From Ipomoea triloba (taxonomy: Eukaryota > Streptophyta > Magnoliopsida > Solanales > Convolvulaceae), in NCBI RefSeq assembly GCF_003576645.1, contig NC_044922.1, forward strand, positions 6,603,183 through 6,667,182: a DNA stretch of 64,000 nucleotides, read 5' to 3'. How positions within the stretch are numbered: the first letter of the stretch is position 1; each line of letters begins with the position of its first letter. The notes below the pieces were generated by a model. That model saw only the letters and a list, made by a program, of their open reading frames with translations, was not told where the DNA came from and did no database searches. Shown piece by piece: positions 29,269 through 39,915 of the stretch. The translations under genes were made by a program, and so were the position numbers.

Positions 29269-31533
29269 TATAAAATCATGCCACTACGTCAAAAACTAAT
29301 ATTATAAGAACCTACTTAAATATACCTAAAATAAGTATTGACGTTTGGCAAGAAATATTTTAAAGTTTTAACAAATAATAATTGTCAATCACCTTGTGTT
29401 CAGATAACACCTTTATGACTCTTCTTGAAGGAAAGTCATAGGATCGAATTTCGGTGGTGGGGTATTGACTATTTGACCTGCCATAGATAGAGAAAGTACA
29501 AAACAAATACTACTCTCTAATAGAGTTAATAATACTTCAAAAAAAAAATACTAACTTTAATTTCTTGATTTGAGCCATCGACTATTGACAACTTGCTAGT
29601 TATGGTGATTTTACTTTAACTTGTAATTTTCTTATCAAATTTAATTATTGAGTTTTGATTAATTTCAGGTATGAAATAGTGGGAATTATAACAAAGGTAG
29701 GGAGCAATGTGGGTGATTTTAAGATTGGGGATAGGGTTGGGGTAGGCTATGTGTCACATACATGCTTGAAGTGTGAGCTATGCAACAACTCAAAGGAGAA
29801 TTACTGCGACCAAATGCGGCCTGTTTATAATGCCATTGCTTCTGATGGTTCTGTCACCTATGGAGGTTTTTCCAAAATGATTGTAGCACATCACAGGCAA
29901 GACAAATATCATCATCAATTATATATATTTACTTTCACAACATATAACATACTCAAAATATTTTACACTACCATACTCTATGCATAATTAGATAAAACAA
30001 TCATAATTTGTTATAATTATTATAATTTTTAAGGTGTCAATAAACACTGGTGTCTTTTGTACTGGATATAATGTGACCACACATGGTATGTTTGATTACA
30101 TCGGGTATTGTGAAGACATGTGAAGACAATACCATGTAGAGCTGTCAAAACGGACTTTGCCCGTTGGGCTGACCCGCCCCGCCCCTATTTGATTAGTAGT
30201 TCGTCAAAGAGCAGGCTTTTTTGGCCCGCCCTGTCCAGGCCCTAGGCTAGTTGGGTTTTGGTCCGTCCCGTCCCAACTTTGGTAGGAGGTGAGTTTCGAA
30301 AATAGCAGTCCGCCAAGGAGCAGGCTTTTTCGACCCGCCCTGCCTAGGCCCTAGGCCAGTCGGGTTTTGGCCCGTCCCGGCCTGCCAGCCCGTATTGCCA
30401 GCTCTAATACTAGATCAGCTGGTATATTGTGCCACCTGACCACAAACTATTGTGATCTCTTAGTGTTGTAACAATGAATAATTGTGATTTATGAAGGTAC
30501 TGTGTGCACATTCCAAACAACCTCCCCATGGACAGAGCAGCACCCCTGTTAGGAGCTGGGATCACAGTGTATTGTGCCATGAAAAACAGCAACATATTTG
30601 AGAGCCCAGGGAAGCAAATTGGAGTGATTGGTCTTGGAGGGCTTGGACATATGGCTATCAAATTTGCCAAGGCATTTGGGCACCATGTCACTGTCATTAG
30701 TACCTCTCCTTCCAAGGAAAAACTGGCTAAAGACAAATTGGGTTCTGATGATTTCATTTTGAGCACCAACCCTACACAAATGCAGGTTAATTAATTTCCC
30801 CAATATCCCTACCTACTTTAATTTCATTCATCTCATCTACTTAAAAACTCATTTTTCACTCTAATGACATGTGATTTGTTTGAATATAATTATGAGTTCT
30901 CAGTGGAGTAGAAGAAGTCTAGACTTTATTTTGGACACAGTATCTGCAAACCACTCTCTTGGACCATACATTGAGCTATTGAAAGTGGATGGAACTTTGG
31001 CAATTGTGGGAGAACCACCTAATCCAATTGATTTTCCTTCTACACCTTTGATATATGGTAAATAATTTTCTTTTTCCAATTACTCTCATTTTAGGTTGAT
31101 GAAATTTTGCAGCATCAAGAAAAACGAGGCAGACATGTATACAATATTTAATTTATTTTACGATTATTTTATAGTACAGTTGACAGGTGTCTACTATTTT
31201 TAGTATATAATAATATTAGACACATGCAGAATAAAAAAAAAAAAAGAAAGAAAAGTACAACACTATATAATATAAGACACCTTAAGAGTTAAATCTTTGA
31301 TTTTTTTAAAAAATTTTATTTTTACAGGAAAGAGAACAATAAAGGGTAGCATCATTGGAAGTGTGGGAGAAATTGAAGAGATGATGGATTTGTGTGGGAA
31401 GTATGAGATCTTGCCGGATATAGAGCTTGTGTCACCGAAGCGGATCAATGAAGCCTTTGATAGGCTCTTAAAGAATGATGTTAAGTTTAGATTTGTTCTT
31501 GACATTGCTGGTGACCAAGCATCAAGGCTCTAA
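28458..31533 (+). CDS. CAD/MDR-type NADPH alcohol dehydrogenase-like reductase lacking catalytic-zinc ligands
   Basis: Six exons: 28458-28531, 28644-28757, 29669-29896, 30497-30785, 30904-31057, 31328-31533, joining to 1065 nt and 354 residues, the usual CAD length. Intron 3 has a GC donor (CACAG|GCAAGA). Seen: structural-zinc cysteines C95, C98, C101, C109; Rossmann motif GLGGLG (184-189); catalytic-zinc ligand C42. Missing: the GHE motif is GYE (Tyr64 for His) and LLCAG is LLGAG (Gly158 for Cys), so two of three catalytic-zinc ligands are gone. The proton-relay His is also Asp47. Members of this family make monolignols, 8-oxogeranial or alkaloids; zinc-less members such as dihydroprecondylocarpine acetate synthase reduce conjugated or iminium systems instead of aldehydes. 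By inference this is a reductase of specialised metabolism, cytosolic. An ordinary cinnamyl alcohol dehydrogenase is unlikely. Confidence 0.9.
28759..28806. repeat. (ATT)n microsatellite in intron 2
   Basis: About 15 ATT units a few bases after the splice donor. Confidence 0.9.
29163..29264. repeat. Compound (CATA)n(TA)n microsatellite in intron 2
   Basis: About 12 CATA units run directly into about 27 TA units. Confidence 0.95.
30137..30406. mobile_element. GC-rich hAT-like MITE inside intron 3 of the reductase gene
   Basis: Ends TAGAGCTGTCAAAACGG and the complement of ATTGCCAGCTCTA mirror each other. The flanking octamers ATACCATG and ATACTAGA match at five positions, a possible old 8-bp hAT duplication. 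It is much richer in G+C than the surroundings and holds a roughly 110-bp internal duplication (AGAGCAGGCTTTTT... and AGGAGCAGGCTTTTT...). Confidence 0.6.
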
Positions 31534-32371
31534 ACATTTCAATTTCAAACTAAACTTTAAGTTGATTTTGGGTTTGTATTATCTACTTTGTTGAGTTGTT
31601 TGTAATCTATCTATCATCTATATATGTATCCCATTCAATCTCTTTTGAATGTGTGGTTTCTCATATTTCTCTATCTTGTTGTTGTAAACATCTACAATAT
31701 ATAAACCTGCTTTGGAATGAATAAACATTATTAATTAATTGTCATCATATTAACTCTTCTTTCTAGTTGCTCTTGTTGGAACACTTACTGCTAGTCTGCA
31801 ACCCCTTGTTGCTCGTAACACCACGATGCTATCCACGTGGAAAACACTTGATAGGATAAGATTTTTACATCTATCAAGTTGGAAAATGGAATTAAGCACA
31901 AACTATAACTACTCACATAGAAGCTAGATTATTGATCGGGTTGATACAATTAAACGAATAGCAAATAACACAAGCTAGTAACACAACTAAACCAGACATG
32001 AAACGAATGATCCAGAGTTGATTGATTCAAGGTAATTAAGATGGTAAATAAGGGTCTAAAAATTGAGGAATTAAACCAAGGCATGAGATAAGTGATATGA
32101 ACAAAAATGTCCAAACACTAGTATCATGTTATTTGGACTTGTAATTTCACCTAGGACTCCACTCTCGTGGTAATTCAAGCCAGCCAAAATTATCAATGCA
32201 AGAACACAAAAAGACATTCAAGGCTTGGTCACCCTTTCATTTGAATGCTTGTTTTTGTAATAATTAAAAGTCATAAATTTCCTATTTCTATCTCGTCAAC
32301 CTCTTAAAATAATTTTCTTTGATGTTTGGAAATCGCCGGTCCTCTCAATTGGTGGGGGCATGAGGGTAGGA
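31534..32371. other. 3' flank of the reductase gene, no other gene
   Basis: The 3' UTR probably ends near 31720-31735 (AATAAACATT). The rest has no repeat or gene I recognise. Confidence 0.45.
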
Positions 32372-32380
32372 GTGGGAGAA

Positions 32381-32902
32381 CGCAAATTATATCGTGGACC
32401 GCGCATCAAAATAACGTCGTTTTGATTAATGAAAACAGACGGATGAATTCGCGCCACTCACTTTCAGTTAATATACACTGCAGTTACATTTCAACACAAC
32501 TGTAGTTACATTTCAACACAACTACAATTACATTTTGATATAACTACAGTTTCATTCGATAATATAAAAACACAAATGTGAAACTGTTATTCAATATCAG
32601 TTCATATACACTGCAGTTACATTTCAACACAACTACAGTTACATGTCGATATAACTACAGTTTCATTCGATAATATAAAACACAAATGTGAAACTGTTAT
32701 TCAGTATCAGTTCATATACACTGCAGTTACATTTCAACACAACTACAGTTACATTTCAATATAACTACAGTTTCATTCGATAATATCAAAACAAATGTAA
32801 GGCAGTATCTTTTGAGATGAACTGTAGTATCAATTACGGGCTCCGTCTCCTACTTACTGAAACGACGTCGTTTTGGGACCACGGTCCACGATATAAGAAT
32901 TG
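32381..32902. mobile_element. Mutator-type MITE with three ~110-130-bp internal repeats
   Basis: Ends CGCAAATTATATCGTGGACC and its near complement (GGTCCACGATATAAGAATTG). GTGGGAGAA flanks both sides (32372-32380, 32903-32911). Subterminal palindromes AACGTCGTTTT and AAACGACGTCGTTTT lie inside each end. Three tandem units (32467-32599, 32600-32709, 32710-32810) begin ATACACTGCAGTTACATTTC. The units resemble those in the elements at 6187 and 51638. Confidence 0.85.
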
Positions 32903-32954
32903 GTGGGAGAAGGGTTAGATGGAAGGCAAGACACCACTTGTTTAAGATTTAGAA

Positions 32955-33145
32955 AGTTTGTTGTAGTGGCACTCGATTACACTCTCCACATGAGAGGGGG
33001 TGTGTTCGAGTCTCAGTGGAGATAATATTGACCCTTTGTGTTTTATTTGGTTGAGAAAGTAGTTATAAACAGTGTTTTATTTAATTGAGAAAGTAGTTAT
33101 AAACAGATACTACATTGTAACAGAGTCAATAATACTTTTAAAAAA
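32955..33145 (+). repeat. SINE-like repeat
   Basis: TAGTGGCACTCGATT resembles a pol III A box and GTGTTCGAGTCTC a B box, followed by TTGAGAAAGTAGTTATAAACAG twice and an A-rich end. Related tails (GATACTACA...AATAGAGTTA) occur at about 29500, 33440 and 53290. Confidence 0.4.
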
Positions 33146-33601
33146 AAAAGTTTGGGGCTTGGGATTTTGAAGGATTTAGGAGTTTAATATGGCTATCTTA
33201 GGGAACAAGGTTAGAGGTTTATTCAACATCCTCACTCTTTGGTCTCAAGGGTCCGCAAGGCTAAATATTGTCCCAAATCCACGTATGTTGAGGCCAGAAT
33301 ATTGGGCAGCGATCCTTCATTTAGCTGGGCTGATCCATGGCTCTCTGGGCAAATTATTGTGTGGTTTACAGAGCTGTGTTAATTACAATTTAAAATAATA
33401 TTTTTTTTTGATATGGACGCTTTGTGCTTCAATAGGTTGAGAAAGTATGTTTGAACAGATACTACAACCTAATAGAGTTAGTTGTATTAAAAAAAAAAGA
33501 ATAATATACTTTATGTGTTTTTGAATCGTGGTGGCGTGATCCATACATCTGTGAGGATCACAGTCCATGCAATAATAATTGCTAATGCAGAGGAACCTTA
33601 C

Positions 33602-33931
33602 AGGCAAATTATGCTATGAACCTGGGTCTACCTTGCAAGGTGGACGCCTGTCTATATTCACAATTTTAGATCTCAATATACAAAATTACATTACTCAATA
33701 TTCACAACTTTTGAACTCTATATTCACAATTTTGTTATATAAAATTGCGAACATAGAGTTATAAAATTGTGAACATAGTGTTATTAAATTGTGAACGTAA
33801 AGCTATGAATTTGTGAACATGGAGTTATAAAACTGTGAACATGGAGTTATGAAATTGTAAACAGTTATGAAATTGTGAACCTAGACCTGAATCCACCTTG
33901 CAAGGTAGACCGGGTCCATGGCATAACAACT
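33602..33931. mobile_element. Mutator-type MITE, intact ends
   Basis: Left end AGGCAAATTATGCTATGAAC and right end GGTCCATGGCATAACAACT, flanked by GAACCTTAC on both sides (33593-33601, 33932-33940). The subterminal palindrome CACCTTGCAAGGTG type is present at both ends. The interior has repeated AAATTGTGAACATAGAGTTAT pieces in both senses. Confidence 0.85.
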
Positions 33932-33940
33932 GAACCTTAC

Positions 33941-35067
33941 GTGCAAACAGCCATGCATATCAATTTAAGAGATCAGAGGCCACTGCCCCATCCCTTTTAA
34001 ATGATGAATGAGAGCATTCTAGCACACATTTTCATTGACAGAGTAAGCATCTTATTCAGAATATCTCTCAGTACTAACACTTTTGGCAAGCTGTATTCAG
34101 CTGCAGGAAGAAAAATATATGTTAGTTTACGGTGAATAGCTGCTATAAATTCATTATTCAACTAAGTCACCAAATAAAGTGGACCTGTTAGGATCAATCG
34201 CTTATTACTGCGCCAAAATTATACCTTGCAGTGAAGACATAATTTTATTTCTTTATATACCGCCATAATTTCAAGAAACAGAGTGCTGGACTTTAACTCT
34301 TCAGGGTCTCTGCCTAACAATTGTCATAGCCATCTGATACTGGACTTGAACTTTCACCAGGCTTCGTCCAATCGGGAATGTTAATATCCCCCTACGGTTG
34401 ACCAACAATTTTCTGTAGCAAATTAGCACCTATTGTCCATTGAGTTCTAACTTCTAAGATTATGAAACCACCTATCACCTCTTCTTGGATTGTACGATAG
34501 CTAGAATGAAGTTGGTGGAGCTTGTTTGCTGGAGTTATAATAATAATAATTAATCATTAGATTATTAGACCCAAAATCTTACCTACTACAACAAAGCTAA
34601 GTCATTTTAACTCATCACTCACATACTTATATATTATTATAATTTATTGCTATCTTGTTCCAATGCTTTGTGACTCTTTCTGCTTATAATTTGTCATCAT
34701 TTTCCTTATCCTTAATTAATAATTATTATGACCAATCATACCATTTTTTAACACCATCAAGCGGAGAATACTTAGCTCGGCTCTGTATGCTTTCGCACTA
34801 AATCCCAATGATGTTTTGGTTTATATATTAAATATAACTTATCTACAATTGCTCCAGTAAGAAAACAACAATTCTATTTACAAAAACAACTCGATTGATT
34901 CTTCGATAATAAATTATGGTAAATTGTGAGTAAGAACATATGATTGAGCTTTGACATTCGTAGTAGGGGAGTTATATTCAATGTGACAGGCTCTTTGTGG
35001 GTACCAGACACTGTTCTCTCCCACCTAATGGGCCGTTAAGTAGTTACCATGATTTACCCTTCTCCCT
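33941..35067. other. Spacer, no gene seen
   Basis: Unremarkable AT-rich sequence without a supported open frame or a clear repeat. Confidence 0.4.
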
Positions 35068-35076
35068 CCAAGGTGT

Positions 35077-35305
35077 CAATTGTTATACCATAAATCATGG
35101 TTCATATTGCATTGTGAATCTTGATATAAAAATTTTGTAATTTCAGATAACATTTTATACATACAGTTAGCAATTTCGGTACATACAAACAAATAATTTA
35201 ATAATTGTTGACATATAATATAATAGTTACAGGTACATAATATGAAGGTTATTTTTGGATGAGGATCTACAATGCAAGGTAGACTTGGTCCATGATATAA
35301 TTTGC
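35077..35305. mobile_element. Mutator-type MITE, short copy
   Basis: Left end CAATTGTTATACCATAAATC and right end GGTCCATGATATAATTTGC, with CCAAGGTGT on both sides (35068-35076, 35306-35314). Only 229 bp. Confidence 0.82.
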
Positions 35306-35466
35306 CCAAGGTGTGGAGCTCTGTAGTGAGAGAATTTAACCTTTTATGAACAAGAAAACATAAATTCTAATGTTTAATTCAATAATATTCCCACATTTTT
35401 TTTGCCAATGAGGGGAACCCACAGTCAGACCACTAAGTTGCCCGAGGGTCTGCATTAGGTAAATCT

Positions 35467-35851
35467 GGTTGTTATGCCATGGATCCGAGTCCACCTTGCA
35501 AGGTGGAAGGTGGACCTTGGTCTATGTTCACAAATTTAGTACGCTATGTTCACAATTTTCGGACTTTATGTTCACAATTTTTGAACTCTATGTTCACAAT
35601 TTTTAAACTCTATATATATTCACAATTACAGAACTATACGTTCACAATTTCAGAACTCTATATTCAATAGTATAACACAATTGTTTAATTTATATTAAAA
35701 AATTGTAAATATAAAGTTCAAAAATTGTGAATATTGAGTAATGTAATTTTGTATATTGAGATTTAAAATTGTGAACATAGAGTTCTAAAATTGTAAACAT
35801 TGATCTGAGTCCACATTGCAAGGTGGACTGGGTCCATAGCATAATTTGTTA
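35467..35851. mobile_element. Mutator-type MITE, close relative of the copy at 33602
   Basis: Left end GGTTGTTATGCCATGGATCC and right end GGTCCATAGCATAATTTG. The flanks share TTAGGTAAATCT (35455-35466, 35849-35860), so the duplication is 9 bp or slightly more. Interior repeats of TATGTTCACAATTT in both senses match the copy at 33602. Confidence 0.82.
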
Positions 35852-35860
35852 GGTAAATCT

Positions 35861-37805
35861 ACCCTTGTGACCCTAAACAACATATGATGACAAGGAGGTA
35901 AACTAAGCTAGGTTACCCATAACTGACTAGCTCAAATAAAAGATTGAAATTTAAACTTACGATTTCGTGATTACGAATTTATATCCTTAGTCATTTTAGT
36001 CGGGATTATCTTGTTCCAGGACCGAATTTTAGGACATGCAAGATGTGTAACAGCATAGGGCCCCAAAATTTTGGGGGCCCCTGGTCCAACCCTGACTTAA
36101 TAGTTAGTATATGTATTTGTGATTATATTAGCTCAAAATTATGTTTTCATGACTGATCTAAATTTTAGTACGTATTATTCAAAATAAAAATTCTATTCTA
36201 TAATTTCACGCGAATCACTTTTCTTCAATTCACAATTTATTTATACTTTGATAGGGACTCGCTTATTTACCAGCACAGGACCACGCAAATAAAAATACCG
36301 GCCCTGCCCTGTTCCCACCTTTATTTGTTTCCTAGTTGTCTACGTATCTTCATCAACTTTCAACGCTTGGGACTGGAAACAGCCGAACAGAAATTAGTTA
36401 CTGTACAGAAAACCTGAACTTTTCCGTAACGATAAGCAGATTATGACAAAAATGATACAACACAAGTCATCCAAAAAAAAAAAACAAGTCATCCAACCTA
36501 TCATCTCACCGGAGTTCACAACATTGAAGAATCAATTAAGATTAAGACTTCGTATCAAAGGTGATCAAATTTCAATTTCTTCCGTTAACAAAGATGTTCA
36601 AATTACTATAAAAGTATCGCAAAGCGTATTACGGCCTGCTGCATGAGTCTTAGGATTCTGGCGACTAACTTTATCCACTCGATTCCCTATTTTACTAATT
36701 AAGAACCTTATGTCCTCATCATTTAGTCCAAAGGCAACGTTTGATTCCTGAGTTTGGTCGGGATTCGAATAGAACATTGTGGAATATTTCTTTGTAGAGT
36801 GGATAATTAATTTAGAAAATAATGTCATTTTTAATCCATCCACCATAATAGTAATTCCATTATTTTTATATTGATTATCTAAATACTTGACTACTTAACT
36901 TTTTAAAATTGAGCGAATGCAATTTTAAAATTTTCTCATTCTCATCAAACTTCACTGTTTTTATATGAGGACATTTATGAAACCTTACACTAAATTTGGT
37001 TATTAATTTGGAAAGCTCAATAGATCAAAATGGTCAACTTAATAGTGTAAGTCCAAAAGTGTAAAATGATGCAATAATCAAGGGACAAAAGTGGAATTAA
37101 TTTCGTAATATTTATTTCCGTTGAGATTTACTATATTTTTGAGTGACCAGGAGAATTCGCAGTCACTATTTGAGAATGTGCATAAACCCAGTCTTGTGAC
37201 CTTAACTAGTAAAGGACCACAAAGAAGTAAAATAGCCGAGATTGCATATAGCTGACCACCGGCTTAAATCAAAAAAACCAATAGGTCACTCATGCCAGGA
37301 TTCGAACTTGTAACCATATGCTTACAAAGTCAATAGTCAGATTAGCTTGGTTGGGATTGCCCCAAAAACAATACAGGAGAAGTAAACTGAACAATACAGG
37401 AGAAGTAAACTGCAGATAGAAGATCATGTGCAATGGACCTAGCCAAGTGGTTATTAACAAAAATCGAATTTTAACCTTCTTGTAACTCACACTATATTTT
37501 TAACAAAAGTACCTCAACTTATCATTATAAACCATCTTTATATTACGGTACTGTAATTACATATTAAATAAATTAATTAGTAATATGCTTATGCTACATA
37601 TACACCGTTGCTGTTTATTAACTTCAAATCCCAACATAAACCAACATGTTATTAAAAGATTAATTAATGATTGACATAATAACTAACGAAGACAAGAACT
37701 AGCACTCTTAATTAGTCACTTGGAGTGACTAGAGAAATGGCAAACATCTAAAATATATTTGTTTTTCAATTGTTTTTTTTTATCAATTCTCATTTAAGAA
37801 ATAAC

Positions 37806-37809
<4 letters not shown>
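35861..37809. other. Spacer, no supported gene
   Basis: A short minus-strand frame at 36598-36846 could be a coding relic but shows no known motif. GAACAATACAGGAGAAGTAAACTG is doubled at about 37365-37412. Confidence 0.4.

Positions 37810-37884
<75 letters not shown>
37810..37884. repeat. (TA)n microsatellite abutting a transposon
   Basis: About 37 TA units end exactly where the element at 37885 begins. Confidence 0.95.
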
Positions 37885-37886
<2 letters not shown>

Positions 37887-38765
37887 ATCGCGTTCAGGTG
37901 CGTACTGGCCGCCCAGGAGAGAACTGCAGACGAATCACAACGCGCCACGTGTCTGGAATTTAGTTGCACATAACGTTATAATTAGGTGCATGTAATGTTA
38001 TAACTAGGTGCACATAGGTGCACGTATGTGCATAAATGTTAACAAGGTAAATTACTTGCACCTGCAAGTGAAAATAGGTGCACACGTGCAAGTAAAATGT
38101 ATTACAAGTGCAAGTAAATTGTACAATGAGCATCAATACTAAGTGCACCTAATGTTATAACTAGGTGCACTTAATGTTATAACTAGGTGCACATAGGTTG
38201 CAACCAGGTGCATAAATGTTAGCAAAGTAAATTACTTGCACAAGTGCAAGTAAAATGTATTGCAGATGCAAGTAAAATGTATTACAGGTGTAAGTGAATT
38301 GTACAGTGAGCATCAATACTAGGTGCACCTAATGTTATAACTAGGTGCACCTAATGTTATAACTAGGTGCAACCTATGTTAAAACTAGGTGCACCTAGGT
38401 TGCACCCAGGTGCATGAATATTAACAAGGTAAATTACTTGCATTTGTAAGTGAAAATATTTGCGCAAATAGGTGTATGAATATTAACAAGGTAAATTACT
38501 CGCACTTGTAAGTGAAAATATGTGCGAAAATAGGTGCACTTGTAAGTGAAACTAGGTGCACTTTTAAGTGAAACTAGGTGTACTTTTAAGTGAAACTAGG
38601 TGCACTTGTAAGTGAAACTAGGTGCACCAAAGTTCCAGTTATTTACGAAAATGCCACCGCGTCATTTTTTAAAAATTGCATCTGATTCGTTGATCTGGAC
38701 ACGTGGACGACTGTGGAGCGTTCTCATTTCCTACCTGGGCGAGAGTTCGCACGAGAATGCAACCC
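37885..38765. mobile_element. Non-autonomous DNA element in a TA repeat, packed with TAGGTGCAC/GTTATAAC motifs
   Basis: The left end GGATCGCGTTCAGGTGCG and the complement of the right end (GGGTTGCATTCTCGTGCG) are inverted repeats with some mismatches. Both sides are TATATATA. A CACGTGTC piece lies about 70 bp inside each end. The interior holds about twenty copies of AACTAGGTGCAC, GTTATAAC and AGTGCAAGTAAA in irregular arrays. Insertion into (TA)n with such ends is reminiscent of the rice Micron type. No transposase. Confidence 0.6.
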
Positions 38766-39314
38766 TATATATAAAGCATAACAATGATATTTAAGAAATT
38801 TATCATGGTACTGTCAGTATCAAATATAATCATGTATACTATTTTTTTTGTTATACCGAATGCTATAATATTGGTATCAATAACATATGGTATAATTAGG
38901 TATCTCATACATAGTTGTTGTATTATTAGTATCATGCCAATCATAATAGTAGTACAAAATATTACAATTTCATGTGATATCATAACGAGTCTTTAGCTGA
39001 ATTGCATCATATCCCCCTCTTCCTAGCAAACATTAAAGTACAAAGTGCAATCGTACTAAGTATAATGTAACAGCATTGTTACTGATATATCATAAAATTA
39101 TTAATATCTAGTCAATAATAATCTCAAAAAAAATATTGATGAGATGGCCCCAAAAGTGATAACGTGGCTGAATGAGTGAAATATGATTCTTGTATTTGAC
39201 TTGTATGAACCCACACCCTCTTAGTTGAACTTGGCCTTCCTAGTGTAATGTGGTTTAGTCCTTTGTGGTTGCTAATGCGATTTATAGACGATTATACAAG
39301 AAAGTAATAGCTCT
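38766..39314. other. Spacer, no gene seen
   Basis: AT-rich with many ATAATATTGGTATCAATAACAT-type stretches; nothing supported. Confidence 0.4.
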
Positions 39315-39725
39315 AAAGCTCCTAAACTTTATACGAGAAATCAATTAGAATCATGAACTTTTGCATCTAAACTCATTAACATATTATTTTCTTTCAACAA
39401 AGTCAAAAAAACATATTATTGACCTGTTATAGCATGTCACTAGGGTTTCAGAGATTTTTTGGCAATACTCCGGCAACGAAAATCGACCACCAATGAACGA
39501 TTGTTAGTCGCCTATGAAGAAGGCAACCGGCAACCGGCAACCATTCACCGATTTTTTTTCCCGGAGGTAGTTGGAGCATCACTGGAACTCTAATGACATG
39601 TTATCACTGGTCACTAATCGATTTTTATGTTTCGGTGTGCTAAAATGATATGTTGATGTGCTTAATTGCAACTTTTAACAGTTTGGGAGGCTAATTAATT
39701 TCTCGTATAAAGTTTCGGGGATCTA
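39315..39725. mobile_element. Fold-back MITE in the promoter region of the acyltransferase gene
   Basis: The left arm (CTCCTAAACTTTATACGAGA followed by AATCAATTAG) pairs with the right arm (CTAATTAATTTCTCGTATAA followed by AGTTTCGGGG). The middle holds CCGGCAACCGGCAACCGGCAACC, a triple of CCGGCAA. It ends about 80 bp before the TATA box of the next gene. Related arms occur at about 44400 and 44790-44860. Confidence 0.5.
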
Positions 39726-39804
39726 TTTCCCAAAATACATATAGTTATATTGAGATGTACATATTTTGGGTGCACCTAGGCACATAATATAACTTTCGCC
39801 TGTC

Positions 39805-39812
39805 TATAAATT
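39805..39812 (+). promoter_or_regulatory. TATA box of the acyltransferase gene
   Basis: TATAAATT lies 111 bp before the ATG. Confidence 0.65.
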
Positions 39813-39915
39813 GAAGCTAGCTTGAGAACTCAAAGACTCACATAAATCAAGAACTGATTTGATTTCATCGTTGTCATTAATCTGATCATCAAGAAAACTA
39901 CAAGAAACTAAAAAA

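Noticed and set aside
33189..33398. 69-codon plus-strand frame
   Set aside because: No homology recognised, no promoter and flanked by SINE-like debris.
36598..36846. 82-codon minus-strand frame that looks somewhat protein-like
   Set aside because: No start context, no promoter, no known motif and no splice partners; kept only as a remark.
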